Below are positions 1 to 5,607 of a stretch of DNA of 7,495 nt, in pieces. The first letter of the stretch is position 1, and the number at the start of each line of letters is the position of its first letter. The translations under genes and the position numbers were made by a program. The stretch comes from an uncultured Actinomycetes bacterium (GTDB lineage: Bacteria > Actinomycetota > Actinomycetes > Nanopelagicales > Nanopelagicaceae), in contig CAIUAO010000052.1 in the NCBI GenBank assembly GCA_903897155.1, positions 1 through 7,495 on the forward strand, given 5' to 3'. A model generated the notes under the pieces. The model ran no database searches. It saw nothing but the letters and a program-made list of their open reading frames with translations, and was not told the origin of the DNA.

Positions 1-134
1 AGACCAAGTTGTTTCTGGGCTAGAACTCTGTCCCAGAGCTTAGGGTTATGCACATGGATGGAGTACGCCTCCGGGCCATTCACGCTAATTCCTGCTTGGG
101 CAAGGAGTTTGATCGCGACTGATTGGCTGGACAT
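1..134 (-). CDS. cfa: Cyclopropane-fatty-acyl-phospholipid synthase, N-terminal fragment (runs off left edge)
   Basis: An open minus-strand frame begins with ATG at 134-132 and stays open for 44 codons to the window edge. It reads MSSQSVAIKLLAQAGISVNG at the start, then continues through a VHNPKLWDRVLAQ-like stretch to QLGL. From memory this matches the E. coli Cfa N-terminus (ELLSRAGIAINGS, then IRVKNPDFFKRVL and SLGLGE) in the same order and spacing. The family transfers a methylene group from S-adenosylmethionine to cis double bonds of membrane phospholipid acyl chains. The SAM-binding and bicarbonate-binding regions lie outside the window, so intactness cannot be judged. No clear Shine-Dalgarno site is seen before the ATG; the stretch just upstream is A/T-rich. 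The gene is divergent from the PLP enzyme at 196, with 61 bp between the two start codons. Confidence 0.75.
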   Translation of the reverse strand, partial: MSSQSVAIKLLAQAGISVNGPEAYSIHVHNPKLWDRVLAQKQLG

Positions 135-167
135 ATTCTAATTTTCGCACGAATGAAATGAAGCCAC

Positions 168-195
168 AAGGAGATAATTCAATTACTCTTCAACC
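168..195 (+). promoter_or_regulatory. Candidate promoter/start region of the malY-like gene, without a properly placed SD
   Basis: AAGGAG lies at 168-173, but 22 nt separate it from the ATG at 196, too far for a normal ribosome binding site. An in-frame TAA at 175-177 and the lack of any ATG, GTG or TTG between it and 196 exclude an upstream start. GATAAT at 173-178 or TACTCT at 184-189 (TAnnnT form) could serve as a -10 element. The second would place transcription at or next to the ATG, giving a leaderless mRNA, which is common in actinomycetes. No convincing -35 element is seen. Confidence 0.3.
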
Positions 196-1344
196 ATGAT
201 CAACGTTGATGGCCAATCCCTAGAAATCCTGCGCAAGCGCACGAGCGCTAAGTGGACTACTGCCCCTAGTGATGTGCTGCCGATGCCTGTTGCTGAGATG
301 GATTTTGAGATTGATCCTGCGATCAAAGCACGCCTGCATGCTCTGGTTGATTCATCAGACACAGGATATGCAGGAAACAATTCTGAATTACGAATGAACC
401 TCGCGGCATATGCCAAGGGCGCATGGAACTGGGAGCTAGATCCCGAGCAGGTCTACACATGCGGGGATGTTGGCGTTGGAATGGTTGAAGTAGGAAGAGC
501 GGTAACAAAGCCAGGTGAGAAAGTAATGATCAATACACCTGTCTATTTAAATATGCGCAACTGGGCTAATCGATTAAATCTTGAAGTAGTAGATGCACAG
601 ATGATCAAAAATGGTATGCACTACACCTTGGATTTTGATGCAATCGAAGCAGGATATAAATCAGGAGTGAAAGCACATTTCCTCTGTAATCCTCATAATC
701 CAACAGGAACTGTCTTTACTCAGCAAGAACTTAGCCGCCTTGCAGATCTTGCAAAACAATACGGTGTGATTGTTCTTAGCGATGAGATTCATGCCCCTAT
801 AACCTATGACAAGAGTGCTTTTCATCCCTTCCTCAATGTGAGTGAAAATGCTCGTGAGGTAGGAATCTGTGTCACTTCAGCAAGCAAAGCTTGGAACCTA
901 GCCGGGCTTAAATGTGCTCAGATCATTACTCAACATGAAAAGATGAAAGCAATCGTGGAGGCAATGCCGATGGCAGTGCGCTTTGGTGCATCAAACTTTG
1001 GTGTGCACGCTGGCGCAGTTGCTTTCACCTGCACCGATTGGCTTGAGGGCGCCATGGCGACCCTCGATCGCAATCGTAAGTTCTTAGCAACAGAGTTAGC
1101 AGAAAAGCTTCCACAGGTGAACTACAGAGTCCCTGATTGTTCCTATCTCGCTTGGCTTGATGTCACCGCCCTTGATTTAGGTGAGGATCCTTCAAAGACC
1201 ATTCTTGAACGTGGCAAATTACTTGTGAGCAATGGAATCTTATTTGGCCCTCAATCTCAAAACTTCGTGCGTCTAAACTTTGGCACAAGTGCGCAGATTA
1301 TTTCGCAAGGCGTTGATCGACTAGCTCTTGCTGCAAAGAAGTAA
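196..1344 (+). CDS. MalY/PatB-type PLP-dependent C-S beta-lyase / aminotransferase
   Basis: 382 aa, the usual length for fold-type I PLP enzymes of the MalY/PatB (AecD-like) group, which cleave cystathionine or related S-conjugates to a thiol, pyruvate and ammonia. Some members act as aminotransferases. Visible marks are the N-terminal RTSAKW segment followed by VLPMPVAEMDF (residues 28-38), CNPHNPTG (164-171), SDEIHA with the PLP-nitrogen-binding Asp196, SASKAWNLAGLK with the Schiff-base Lys231, and FVRLNFG with the substrate-carboxylate-binding Arg359. All key residues are present, so it should be active in the cytosol. The family assignment is firm, but the substrate (cystathionine, cysteine or other) cannot be read from sequence. 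The start matches the expected N-terminus of the family. The small membrane-protein gene follows after 3 bp, so they are probably co-transcribed. Confidence 0.88.
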   Translation: MINVDGQSLEILRKRTSAKWTTAPSDVLPMPVAEMDFEIDPAIKARLHALVDSSDTGYAGNNSELRMNLAAYAKGAWNWELDPEQVYTCGDVGVGMVEVGRAVTKPGEKVMINTPVYLNMRNWANRLNLEVVDAQMIKNGMHYTLDFDAIEAGYKSGVKAHFLCNPHNPTGTVFTQQELSRLADLAKQYGVIVLSDEIHAPITYDKSAFHPFLNVSENAREVGICVTSASKAWNLAGLKCAQIITQHEKMKAIVEAMPMAVRFGASNFGVHAGAVAFTCTDWLEGAMATLDRNRKFLATELAEKLPQVNYRVPDCSYLAWLDVTALDLGEDPSKTILERGKLLVSNGILFGPQSQNFVRLNFGTSAQIISQGVDRLALAAKK

Positions 1345-1347
1345 ATA

Positions 1348-1671
1348 GTGCTTGGCGGGATAAATAACGGCTTATTTGCTAAAAGCTTTGCGGGTTTTCT
1401 TATTGTTGCCCTATTGGCGCTCTTTCTTCGCTGGGCTTTTTCTCACGGTAACTCCATCATTGAAAGACCAAAGAGAGTGGGCAAGACAGAGGACTACGGA
1501 CTATTACGTTCTGTGCACTCACCCAAAAATCACATAGAAGGAGAGATGCTGCGTCAGAAGCTACAAGCAGCAGGGGTGAAAGCAACTCTTACACAAACAC
1601 TGAGCGGACCAGAGCTCATGGTTTTTAGCAAAGACCTCAAGATTGCCAAAGCGATCCTTCAATCTGATTAA
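1348..1671 (+). CDS. Small membrane-anchored protein with DUF2007-like C-terminal domain
   Basis: 107 aa from a GTG start 3 bp after the stop of the PLP enzyme, with a weak AAGAAG-type SD (1336-1341) inside the upstream gene. Residues about 14-31 form one hydrophobic helix (FAGFLIVALLALFLRWAF) with positive charges after it, suggesting a single membrane anchor and a cytoplasmic tail. Residues about 63-105 (EGEMLRQKLQAAGVKATL, then ELMVFSKDLKIAKAIL) resemble the DUF2007 'putative signal transducing protein' pattern: a helix that spans a ligand-like AAGV turn, a short strand pair, and a final helix. The domain call is from memory of the pattern and is tentative, and no function is known. The tight spacing argues for co-expression with the PLP enzyme. 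No clear terminator hairpin follows, only T-rich sequence at 1687-1699. Confidence 0.65.
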   Translation: MLGGINNGLFAKSFAGFLIVALLALFLRWAFSHGNSIIERPKRVGKTEDYGLLRSVHSPKNHIEGEMLRQKLQAAGVKATLTQTLSGPELMVFSKDLKIAKAILQSD

Positions 1672-1680
1672 GTTCACTTC

Positions 1681-1711
1681 TTCAAGTTTTTAATTTTTTA
1701 TACGTACAAAT
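1681..1711 (+). promoter_or_regulatory. Candidate promoter for the satP leader
   Basis: A very A/T-rich stretch contains TACAAAT at 1705-1711 (a plausible -10) and TTCAAG at 1681-1686 (a weak -35) with an 18-nt spacer. Transcription would then start near 1718 and give a leader of about 130 nt. TATACG at 1699-1704 is an alternative -10. This is pattern reading only. Confidence 0.3.
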
Positions 1712-1738
1712 AGGACATTTGAGTGCTATCACCCTGAA

Positions 1739-1855
1739 GTCGCCCTGTTCATCTAGTGATTTAAGCCATATCTCGGAGTATCTTCCATCCACCAGATGGC
1801 TGGGCGACAAGGCAAAGCCACGGTGAAGGAATGGAAAGGTTCACATAGATGAATA
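1739..1855 (+). promoter_or_regulatory. Structured 5' leader of satP, possible translational riboswitch-like element
   Basis: Seen directly as complementarity: GTCGCCC (1739-1745) with GGGCGAC (1802-1808), 7 bp. AGCCAT (1764-1769) with ATGGCT (1796-1801), 6 bp, nested and abutting the first helix. GGC/GCC around an AAA loop (1811-1819). GTGAA (1823-1827) with TTCAC (1840-1844), whose loop holds the likely SD GGAAAGG (1833-1839). TGTTCATCTA (1746-1755) with TAGATGAATA (1846-1855), 10 bp including one G-U, covering the ATG at 1849; this would be a pseudoknot with, or an alternative to, the first helix. TTCCAT (1783-1788) can also pair with ATGGAA (1831-1836) over the SD. Inference: both SD and start codon can be hidden, as in translational riboswitches. 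I do not recognise a known riboswitch class; I compared glutamine (glnA), c-di-GMP-I and guanidine consensus features from memory without a match. Confidence 0.4.
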
Positions 1856-2409
1856 AAGCAAATCCAATTCCCCTTGGCTTACTTGGTTATGGCATGTCAA
1901 CTGTTCTTCTCAGTTTTGCAAACATTGGCACGTATCCACTTGGCGGTATGGTCTTCACAATGGCAATCTTCTTTGGCGGAATCGCCCAGATCATTGTGAG
2001 CATCATGCTCTATTCAAAGGGCGATTCATTTGGAACCACAGCATTTGGTGGTTACGGATGTCTCTGGCTCAGCTTTGCTTTCATGAATATCGGCGGAGCT
2101 CACGGATGGTGGTCAGTATCTGGTAAAGATGTCGGCTACTACCTACTTCTCTGGGCCGTCTTCACAGTAGGCCTTGCTTGGGCATCAACAGTTGCTCCAA
2201 GTGTTCTCACAATTATCTTGCTACTGACAATCGTCCTTCTTGGTTCCCTAGGAATTGGCGCCATCAATGGCAACGCTTCACTTTCAAAGTTTGGTGGTTA
2301 CGAGGGAATCCTTACAGGCGCCCTTGCTGTCTATCTAGCTTTTGCCTTCCTCATCAACGAAATGCACGGAAATAGCAAGCTACCTATAGGAAAACCGTTT
2401 CGCTCATAG
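1849..2409 (+). CDS. satP: Acetate/succinate transporter of the SatP (YaaH/GPR1/FUN34, AceTr) family
   Basis: 186 aa, almost the length of E. coli SatP (188 aa). It carries the family signature NPIPLGLLGYG (residues 5-15), followed by FFGGIAQI (41-48), FGTTAFGGYGCLWLSF (61-76), GYYLLLWAVFT, a GIGAINGNA segment (135-143) and a LINEMHGNSKLPIG tail (168-181), all in the E. coli order. Six membrane helices are visible, roughly residues 8-26, 32-54, 66-84, 97-112, 117-139 and 150-169. Family members are inner-membrane proteins that move acetate, succinate or related small carboxylates with protons, and the fungal relatives are also linked to ammonium export. The ATG has GGAAAGG 9 nt upstream (1833-1839). 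The residue matching Phe17 of the SatP constriction is Tyr14 here. The gene precedes an acetamidase homologue, whose product would be acetate. Confidence 0.88.
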   Translation: MNKANPIPLGLLGYGMSTVLLSFANIGTYPLGGMVFTMAIFFGGIAQIIVSIMLYSKGDSFGTTAFGGYGCLWLSFAFMNIGGAHGWWSVSGKDVGYYLLLWAVFTVGLAWASTVAPSVLTIILLLTIVLLGSLGIGAINGNASLSKFGGYEGILTGALAVYLAFAFLINEMHGNSKLPIGKPFRS

Positions 2410-2418
2410 GTAACTGAT

Positions 2419-2462
2419 AAATTTGCCCCACCCTTTCTGGCTAGTTAAGGTGGGGCAAATTT
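2419..2462 (+). terminator. 14-bp perfect hairpin between satP and fmdA (terminator or attenuator)
   Basis: AAATTTGCCCCACC (2419-2432) is the exact reverse complement of GGTGGGGCAAATTT (2449-2462), with a 16-nt loop. The stem begins 9 nt after the satP stop. There is no proper U-run after it (TTTCATC), only the U's inside the 3' arm, so it may act as a partial terminator, a processing or stability element, or a strong terminator in either direction. It would make satP and fmdA expression unequal even if they share a promoter. Confidence 0.6.
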
Positions 2463-2492
2463 CATCAACCCAGACCCGAGAAATGGATAAAA

Positions 2493-3497
2493 ATGAACGT
2501 TATTGAATTTACGCCAACCGCCGATCAACTGAACTACACCTTTGGTGGGGCCGGACCTGTCATGAAGATTAAGCCTGGAACTGCGCTTAAGCTCTGGACA
2601 GAAGATGCATTCAATAACACGATTAATAAAGTTACAGATCTATCAAGTGAAAAAGTTGACCTTCGTTATGTCAATCCACAAACAGGACCTTTCTATGTTG
2701 AAGGCGCAGAGCCAGGAGACGCACTAGCAATTCATATCGTTGATATGAAGCCTGCGCGCGGCCATGGCGCTTCAAGCACCATTCCTTTCTTTGGTGGGCT
2801 TACCTCAACTGATAGAACAGCGATGCTTCAAGACGCTCTGCCTGACACCACATGGATTTATGAAGTAAATACAGAGAAAAACACAGTTGGTTTTCAATCA
2901 CGCTTCGGCAAATTTAATGTTGAGCTTCCTATCGAGTGCATGTTTGGAACAATCGGTGTCGCGCCAGCTGGCGGAGAAGTCAGATCAGCTTTAGTTCCAG
3001 AACGCTTTGGCGGCAATATGGACTCTCCTGAAGTGAGAAAAGGCTCCACGGTGTATTTAGGCGTGAATGTTGAAGGCGCACTGTTCTCTGTTGGAGATGG
3101 TCACTACCGTCAAGGTGAAGGTGAAGCATGTGGCACAGCAGTTGAAGGGGCAATGAATTCAATTATTATAGTTGACCTGATTAAGGGAGCTGCTCCTGCA
3201 TGGCCCCGCATTGAAAATGATGAATTTTATATGGCAGTTGGATCATCTCGTCCTATGGAAGATTCTTGGAGAATTGGTCAGATTGAATTAATCAGATGGT
3301 TCCAAGATCTCTATGACTTACATCAGATGGATTCCTACCAACTTCTCTCACAGATTACTAAGACACCTATCGCAAACGTTGTGGATGCTAACTACAGCGT
3401 TGTTGTTAAAGCAGCAAAAGAATTGCTACCCAATGTCAGTGCATTTAAGGGTATGCATGAAAGCCTCAAGGAACGTTCCAAAGGGCTCGCACTCTAA
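2493..3497 (+). CDS. fmdA: Acetamidase/formamidase family amidohydrolase
   Basis: 334 aa, belonging to the FmdA/AmdA family that hydrolyses formamide or acetamide to ammonia and formate or acetate in the cytosol. Seen in order: GAGPVMKIKPGT (19-30), TGPFYVEGAEPGDAL (64-78), a GVAPAGGEVRS segment (155-165), RFGGNMD (171-177) and VGDGHYRQGEGE (200-211). The last two are the conserved blocks that carry the Asp/His/Glu residues thought to form the metal-linked active site. It is shorter than the roughly 400-aa Methylophilus-type FmdA and fits the compact bacterial subgroup. The upstream SD is weak (GAG at 2478-2480), and an out-of-frame ATG at 2483 opens a 7-codon reading frame that overlaps the true start. 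The short-chain dehydrogenase follows after 26 bp. Formamide, acetamide or another small amide remain possible substrates. Confidence 0.85.
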   Translation: MNVIEFTPTADQLNYTFGGAGPVMKIKPGTALKLWTEDAFNNTINKVTDLSSEKVDLRYVNPQTGPFYVEGAEPGDALAIHIVDMKPARGHGASSTIPFFGGLTSTDRTAMLQDALPDTTWIYEVNTEKNTVGFQSRFGKFNVELPIECMFGTIGVAPAGGEVRSALVPERFGGNMDSPEVRKGSTVYLGVNVEGALFSVGDGHYRQGEGEACGTAVEGAMNSIIIVDLIKGAAPAWPRIENDEFYMAVGSSRPMEDSWRIGQIELIRWFQDLYDLHQMDSYQLLSQITKTPIANVVDANYSVVVKAAKELLPNVSAFKGMHESLKERSKGLAL

Positions 3498-3509
3498 GAA
3501 GACCACACT

Positions 3510-3517
3510 AGGAGAGG
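3510..3517 (+). promoter_or_regulatory. Strong ribosome binding site of the SDR gene
   Basis: AGGAGAGG ends 6 nt before the ATG at 3524. It is one of the clearer SD sequences in the window and fixes the SDR start. It also suggests the SDR is translated from a polycistronic message with the amidase rather than from its own leaderless transcript. Confidence 0.7.
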
Positions 3518-3523
3518 ATCGAC

Positions 3524-4285
3524 ATGGATCTAAAGATGAAGGGCATGAGCGCCATCGTTACCGGTGGTACTAAAGGCATTGGACGCGCGATTGTTGAGTC
3601 ATTAGCCGCAGAGGGCGTTAACGTTTCTTTCTGCGCTAGAAATGCTGATGAAGTTAAAAAGACTGAAGCAGACCTCGCTAAGAGTGGAGCAAAGGTTTCA
3701 GGAACAGTTGTTGATGTTGGAAATCAAGCCCAGCTAGAAAAGTGGGTCAATGACTCTGCTAAATCACTTGGCGGTCTAGATATCGTGGTCTGTAACGTCA
3801 GCGCACTTGCAATCCCTGAAAGTGAAGAGAATTGGCAGGCATCTTTGAATGTAGATGTCATGCATACTGTTCGCACATGCCGGACAGCAATTCCTTACCT
3901 AGAGAAGAGCAAGAACGCTTCGATTGTTAATATCTCTAGTGTTTCTGGCCGTGAAGCAGATTTTGCTGGCGGTCCTTATGGAACAGCAAAGTCAGCGATC
4001 ATCGCTTACACCGCTCATCTTGCCTTCTCACTTGCTGAGAAGAAGATCCGCGCAAACACCGTCTCACCTGGAAATACTTATTTCCCAGGCGGAGTTTGGG
4101 AGAACATTGAAAATGGAAACCCAGACTTGTTTAAGTTTGCTATGGGTCTAAACCCAACAGGTCGCATGGGAACACCACAAGAACAAGCATTTGCAGTAAC
4201 AATGCTTGCTAGCCCACTTGCTTCCCGTATCTCAGGAACAAACTTGGTAGTAGATGGAGCCCTCACAAGAGGAATTCAATTCTAG
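3524..4285 (+). CDS. Short-chain dehydrogenase/reductase (classical SDR, FabG-like)
   Basis: 253 aa, typical for classical SDRs. The cofactor motif TGGTKGIG (13-20) is followed by a SFCARN segment whose Arg39, at the end of the second beta strand, favours NADP(H). The usual NNAG motif reads CNVSA (90-94), a tolerated variant. The catalytic set is Ser139, Tyr152 and Lys156 in SSVSG, then PYGTAKSAI, with Asn109 as the likely fourth residue. The C-terminus has the common SGTNLVVDGALTRG form. It is a soluble oxidoreductase acting on an alcohol or carbonyl that cannot be named from sequence. Its position right after the amidase gene, on the same strand and with a strong SD, suggests co-transcription, but a shared pathway is only inferred. 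Confidence 0.88.
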   Translation: MDLKMKGMSAIVTGGTKGIGRAIVESLAAEGVNVSFCARNADEVKKTEADLAKSGAKVSGTVVDVGNQAQLEKWVNDSAKSLGGLDIVVCNVSALAIPESEENWQASLNVDVMHTVRTCRTAIPYLEKSKNASIVNISSVSGREADFAGGPYGTAKSAIIAYTAHLAFSLAEKKIRANTVSPGNTYFPGGVWENIENGNPDLFKFAMGLNPTGRMGTPQEQAFAVTMLASPLASRISGTNLVVDGALTRGIQF

Positions 4286-4291
4286 AAAAAT

Positions 4292-4327
4292 AAAACCCAA
4301 GGGCTCCTAGGAGTCCTTGGGTTTTTT
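4292..4327. terminator. Bidirectional intrinsic terminator between convergent SDR and lldD
   Basis: A 12-bp stem (ACCCAAGGGCTC, 4295-4306, with GAGTCCTTGGGT, 4311-4322; one G-U) closes a CTAG loop. The plus strand ends in six T's (4322-4327). On the minus strand the stem is followed by TTTTATTTTT (complement of 4286-4295). Both convergent genes can use it; it lies 6 nt past the SDR stop and 9 nt past the lldD stop. Confidence 0.92.
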
Positions 4328-4336
4328 CACGCCTAT

Positions 4337-5560
4337 TTACTTCAAGAAAGTAACGTGCCTTGGCTCAAGTTCATCTAGTGAATTAACTCCCAAGAGTTTC
4401 ATCGTGCGAACCATCTGAGTACGAAGGATCTCAAGTGTGCGCTCAACGCCTTCTTGACCACCAGCCATCAAGCCATAGAGATAAGCACGGCCGATATATG
4501 TGAACTGCGCGCCCAGTGCGATTGCAGCGATGATGTCCGCTCCATGCATGATTCCTGTATCCATATGGATCTCTAGGTCAGTTTTAAATTCACGCTTAAC
4601 CTCTGTTAACAAGTGAAGAGGAATAGGTGCGCGATCTAATTGGCGACCGCCATGGTTAGAAAGAAATATTGCGTCCACGCCGTAATCGGCGCATCGTTTA
4701 GCATCTTCAAGGGTCTGTATTCCTTTAACGGTGAGTTTTCCATCCCATTGCTTTCGAATCCATACTAAATCTTCAAATGTCATTGTTGGGTCAAACATAG
4801 AATCTAAAAGTTCTGCAACTGTTCCATCCCAGTTAGACATGGATGCAAATTCCAAGCCAGGGGTAGTAAGAAAGTTCCATACCCACTCAGGACGAGGAAG
4901 AGCGTTCACTACTGTTTTAAAGGTGAGCTTTGGGGGAACGGTCATACCGTTTCTGTTATCGCGAAGACGCGCACCTGCTGCAGGGGCGTCAACGGTCAAC
5001 AACAAGTTCTTTACTCCTGCTTTTTTAGCGCGTTCAACGAGTGCCATACTTCCTTCACGGTCTTTCCACATATATAACTGAAACCAATTTGTTCCATGTG
5101 GCGCAGCGCTCATCACATCTTCAATAGATGTTGTTCCAAGTGTTGAAAGAGAGAAGGGAATACCAAACTTCTCTGCAGCCCTTGCTGCTGCGCGCTCACC
5201 CTCTGAGTGCATCATGCGGGTGAAACCCGTAGGAGCAATTCCCACAGGCATCTTAAAAGTTTGTCCAAGAGTTGTTCGTGTTAAATCAGCTGTTGAAACG
5301 TCCTGCAGAATATTTGGGTGAAAAGTAATGTCTAAAAATGCTTGGCGCGCTCTTGCAAGGCTAATCTCAGCATCTGCTGCGCCATCTGTGTAATCAAAAG
5401 GTCCTTGTGGCGTGCGCTTCTTAGCAATATCTCGTAAATCCCAGATCGTTAAAGCTTTTTGCAGACGAGCTTGGCGCCGATGAATACTGGGCAGAGAAAA
5501 CTTCAAGAGTGATGAAAGTTCGCCAAGATGCGGGAATTGTCTTTTAAAGTTATTTCCCAC
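4337..5560 (-). CDS. lldD: FMN-dependent L-lactate dehydrogenase (alpha-hydroxy-acid dehydrogenase family)
   Basis: 407 aa. It follows the mycobacterial LldD2 type almost block for block as I remember it: LTIWDLRDIAKKRTP (37-51), FDYTDGAADAE (55-65), GIAPTGFTRMMHSEGE (107-122), WFQLYMW (159-165), AGARLRDNRNGM (195-206), VKGIQTLEDAK (278-288), SNHGGRQLDRAP (301-312), MDTGIMHGAD (333-342) and GRAYLYGLMAGG (357-368). Active-site residues by analogy with glycolate oxidase are Tyr57, Tyr163, Lys279, His303 and Arg306. The family oxidises L-lactate to pyruvate and passes electrons from FMN to the respiratory quinone pool at the membrane. The start is GTG at 5560, preceded by an AAGGGAG-type SD 5 nt upstream. 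It lies 47 bp downstream of the FAD oxidoreductase on the same strand. Lactate is the best guess, but other 2-hydroxy acids are possible. Confidence 0.87.
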   Translation of the reverse strand: MGNNFKRQFPHLGELSSLLKFSLPSIHRRQARLQKALTIWDLRDIAKKRTPQGPFDYTDGAADAEISLARARQAFLDITFHPNILQDVSTADLTRTTLGQTFKMPVGIAPTGFTRMMHSEGERAAARAAEKFGIPFSLSTLGTTSIEDVMSAAPHGTNWFQLYMWKDREGSMALVERAKKAGVKNLLLTVDAPAAGARLRDNRNGMTVPPKLTFKTVVNALPRPEWVWNFLTTPGLEFASMSNWDGTVAELLDSMFDPTMTFEDLVWIRKQWDGKLTVKGIQTLEDAKRCADYGVDAIFLSNHGGRQLDRAPIPLHLLTEVKREFKTDLEIHMDTGIMHGADIIAAIALGAQFTYIGRAYLYGLMAGGQEGVERTLEILRTQMVRTMKLLGVNSLDELEPRHVTFLK

Positions 5561-5607
5561 AAAGACTCCCTTCCTCGTTTACTGCTGATAGATGAATATA
5601 CGCGAAA

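Noticed and set aside
168..173. AAGGAG as the ribosome binding site of the malY-like gene
   Set aside because: The 22-nt distance to the only possible start codon is too long.
1718..1848. Known riboswitch classes (glutamine glnA type, c-di-GMP-I, guanidine-I/III, glycine)
   Set aside because: Short fragments such as GCAAAGCC and GAAGGAA recall these motifs, but the full conserved cores and helix order are missing.
1849..2409. AmiS/UreI urea or amide channel, suggested by the amidase neighbour
   Set aside because: The NPxPLGLLGxG signature and the ordered motifs match SatP/YaaH (GPR1/FUN34), not AmiS/UreI.
2483..2506. Seven-codon upstream ORF overlapping the fmdA start
   Set aside because: It has no SD of its own and no sign of conservation; it is most likely a chance frame.
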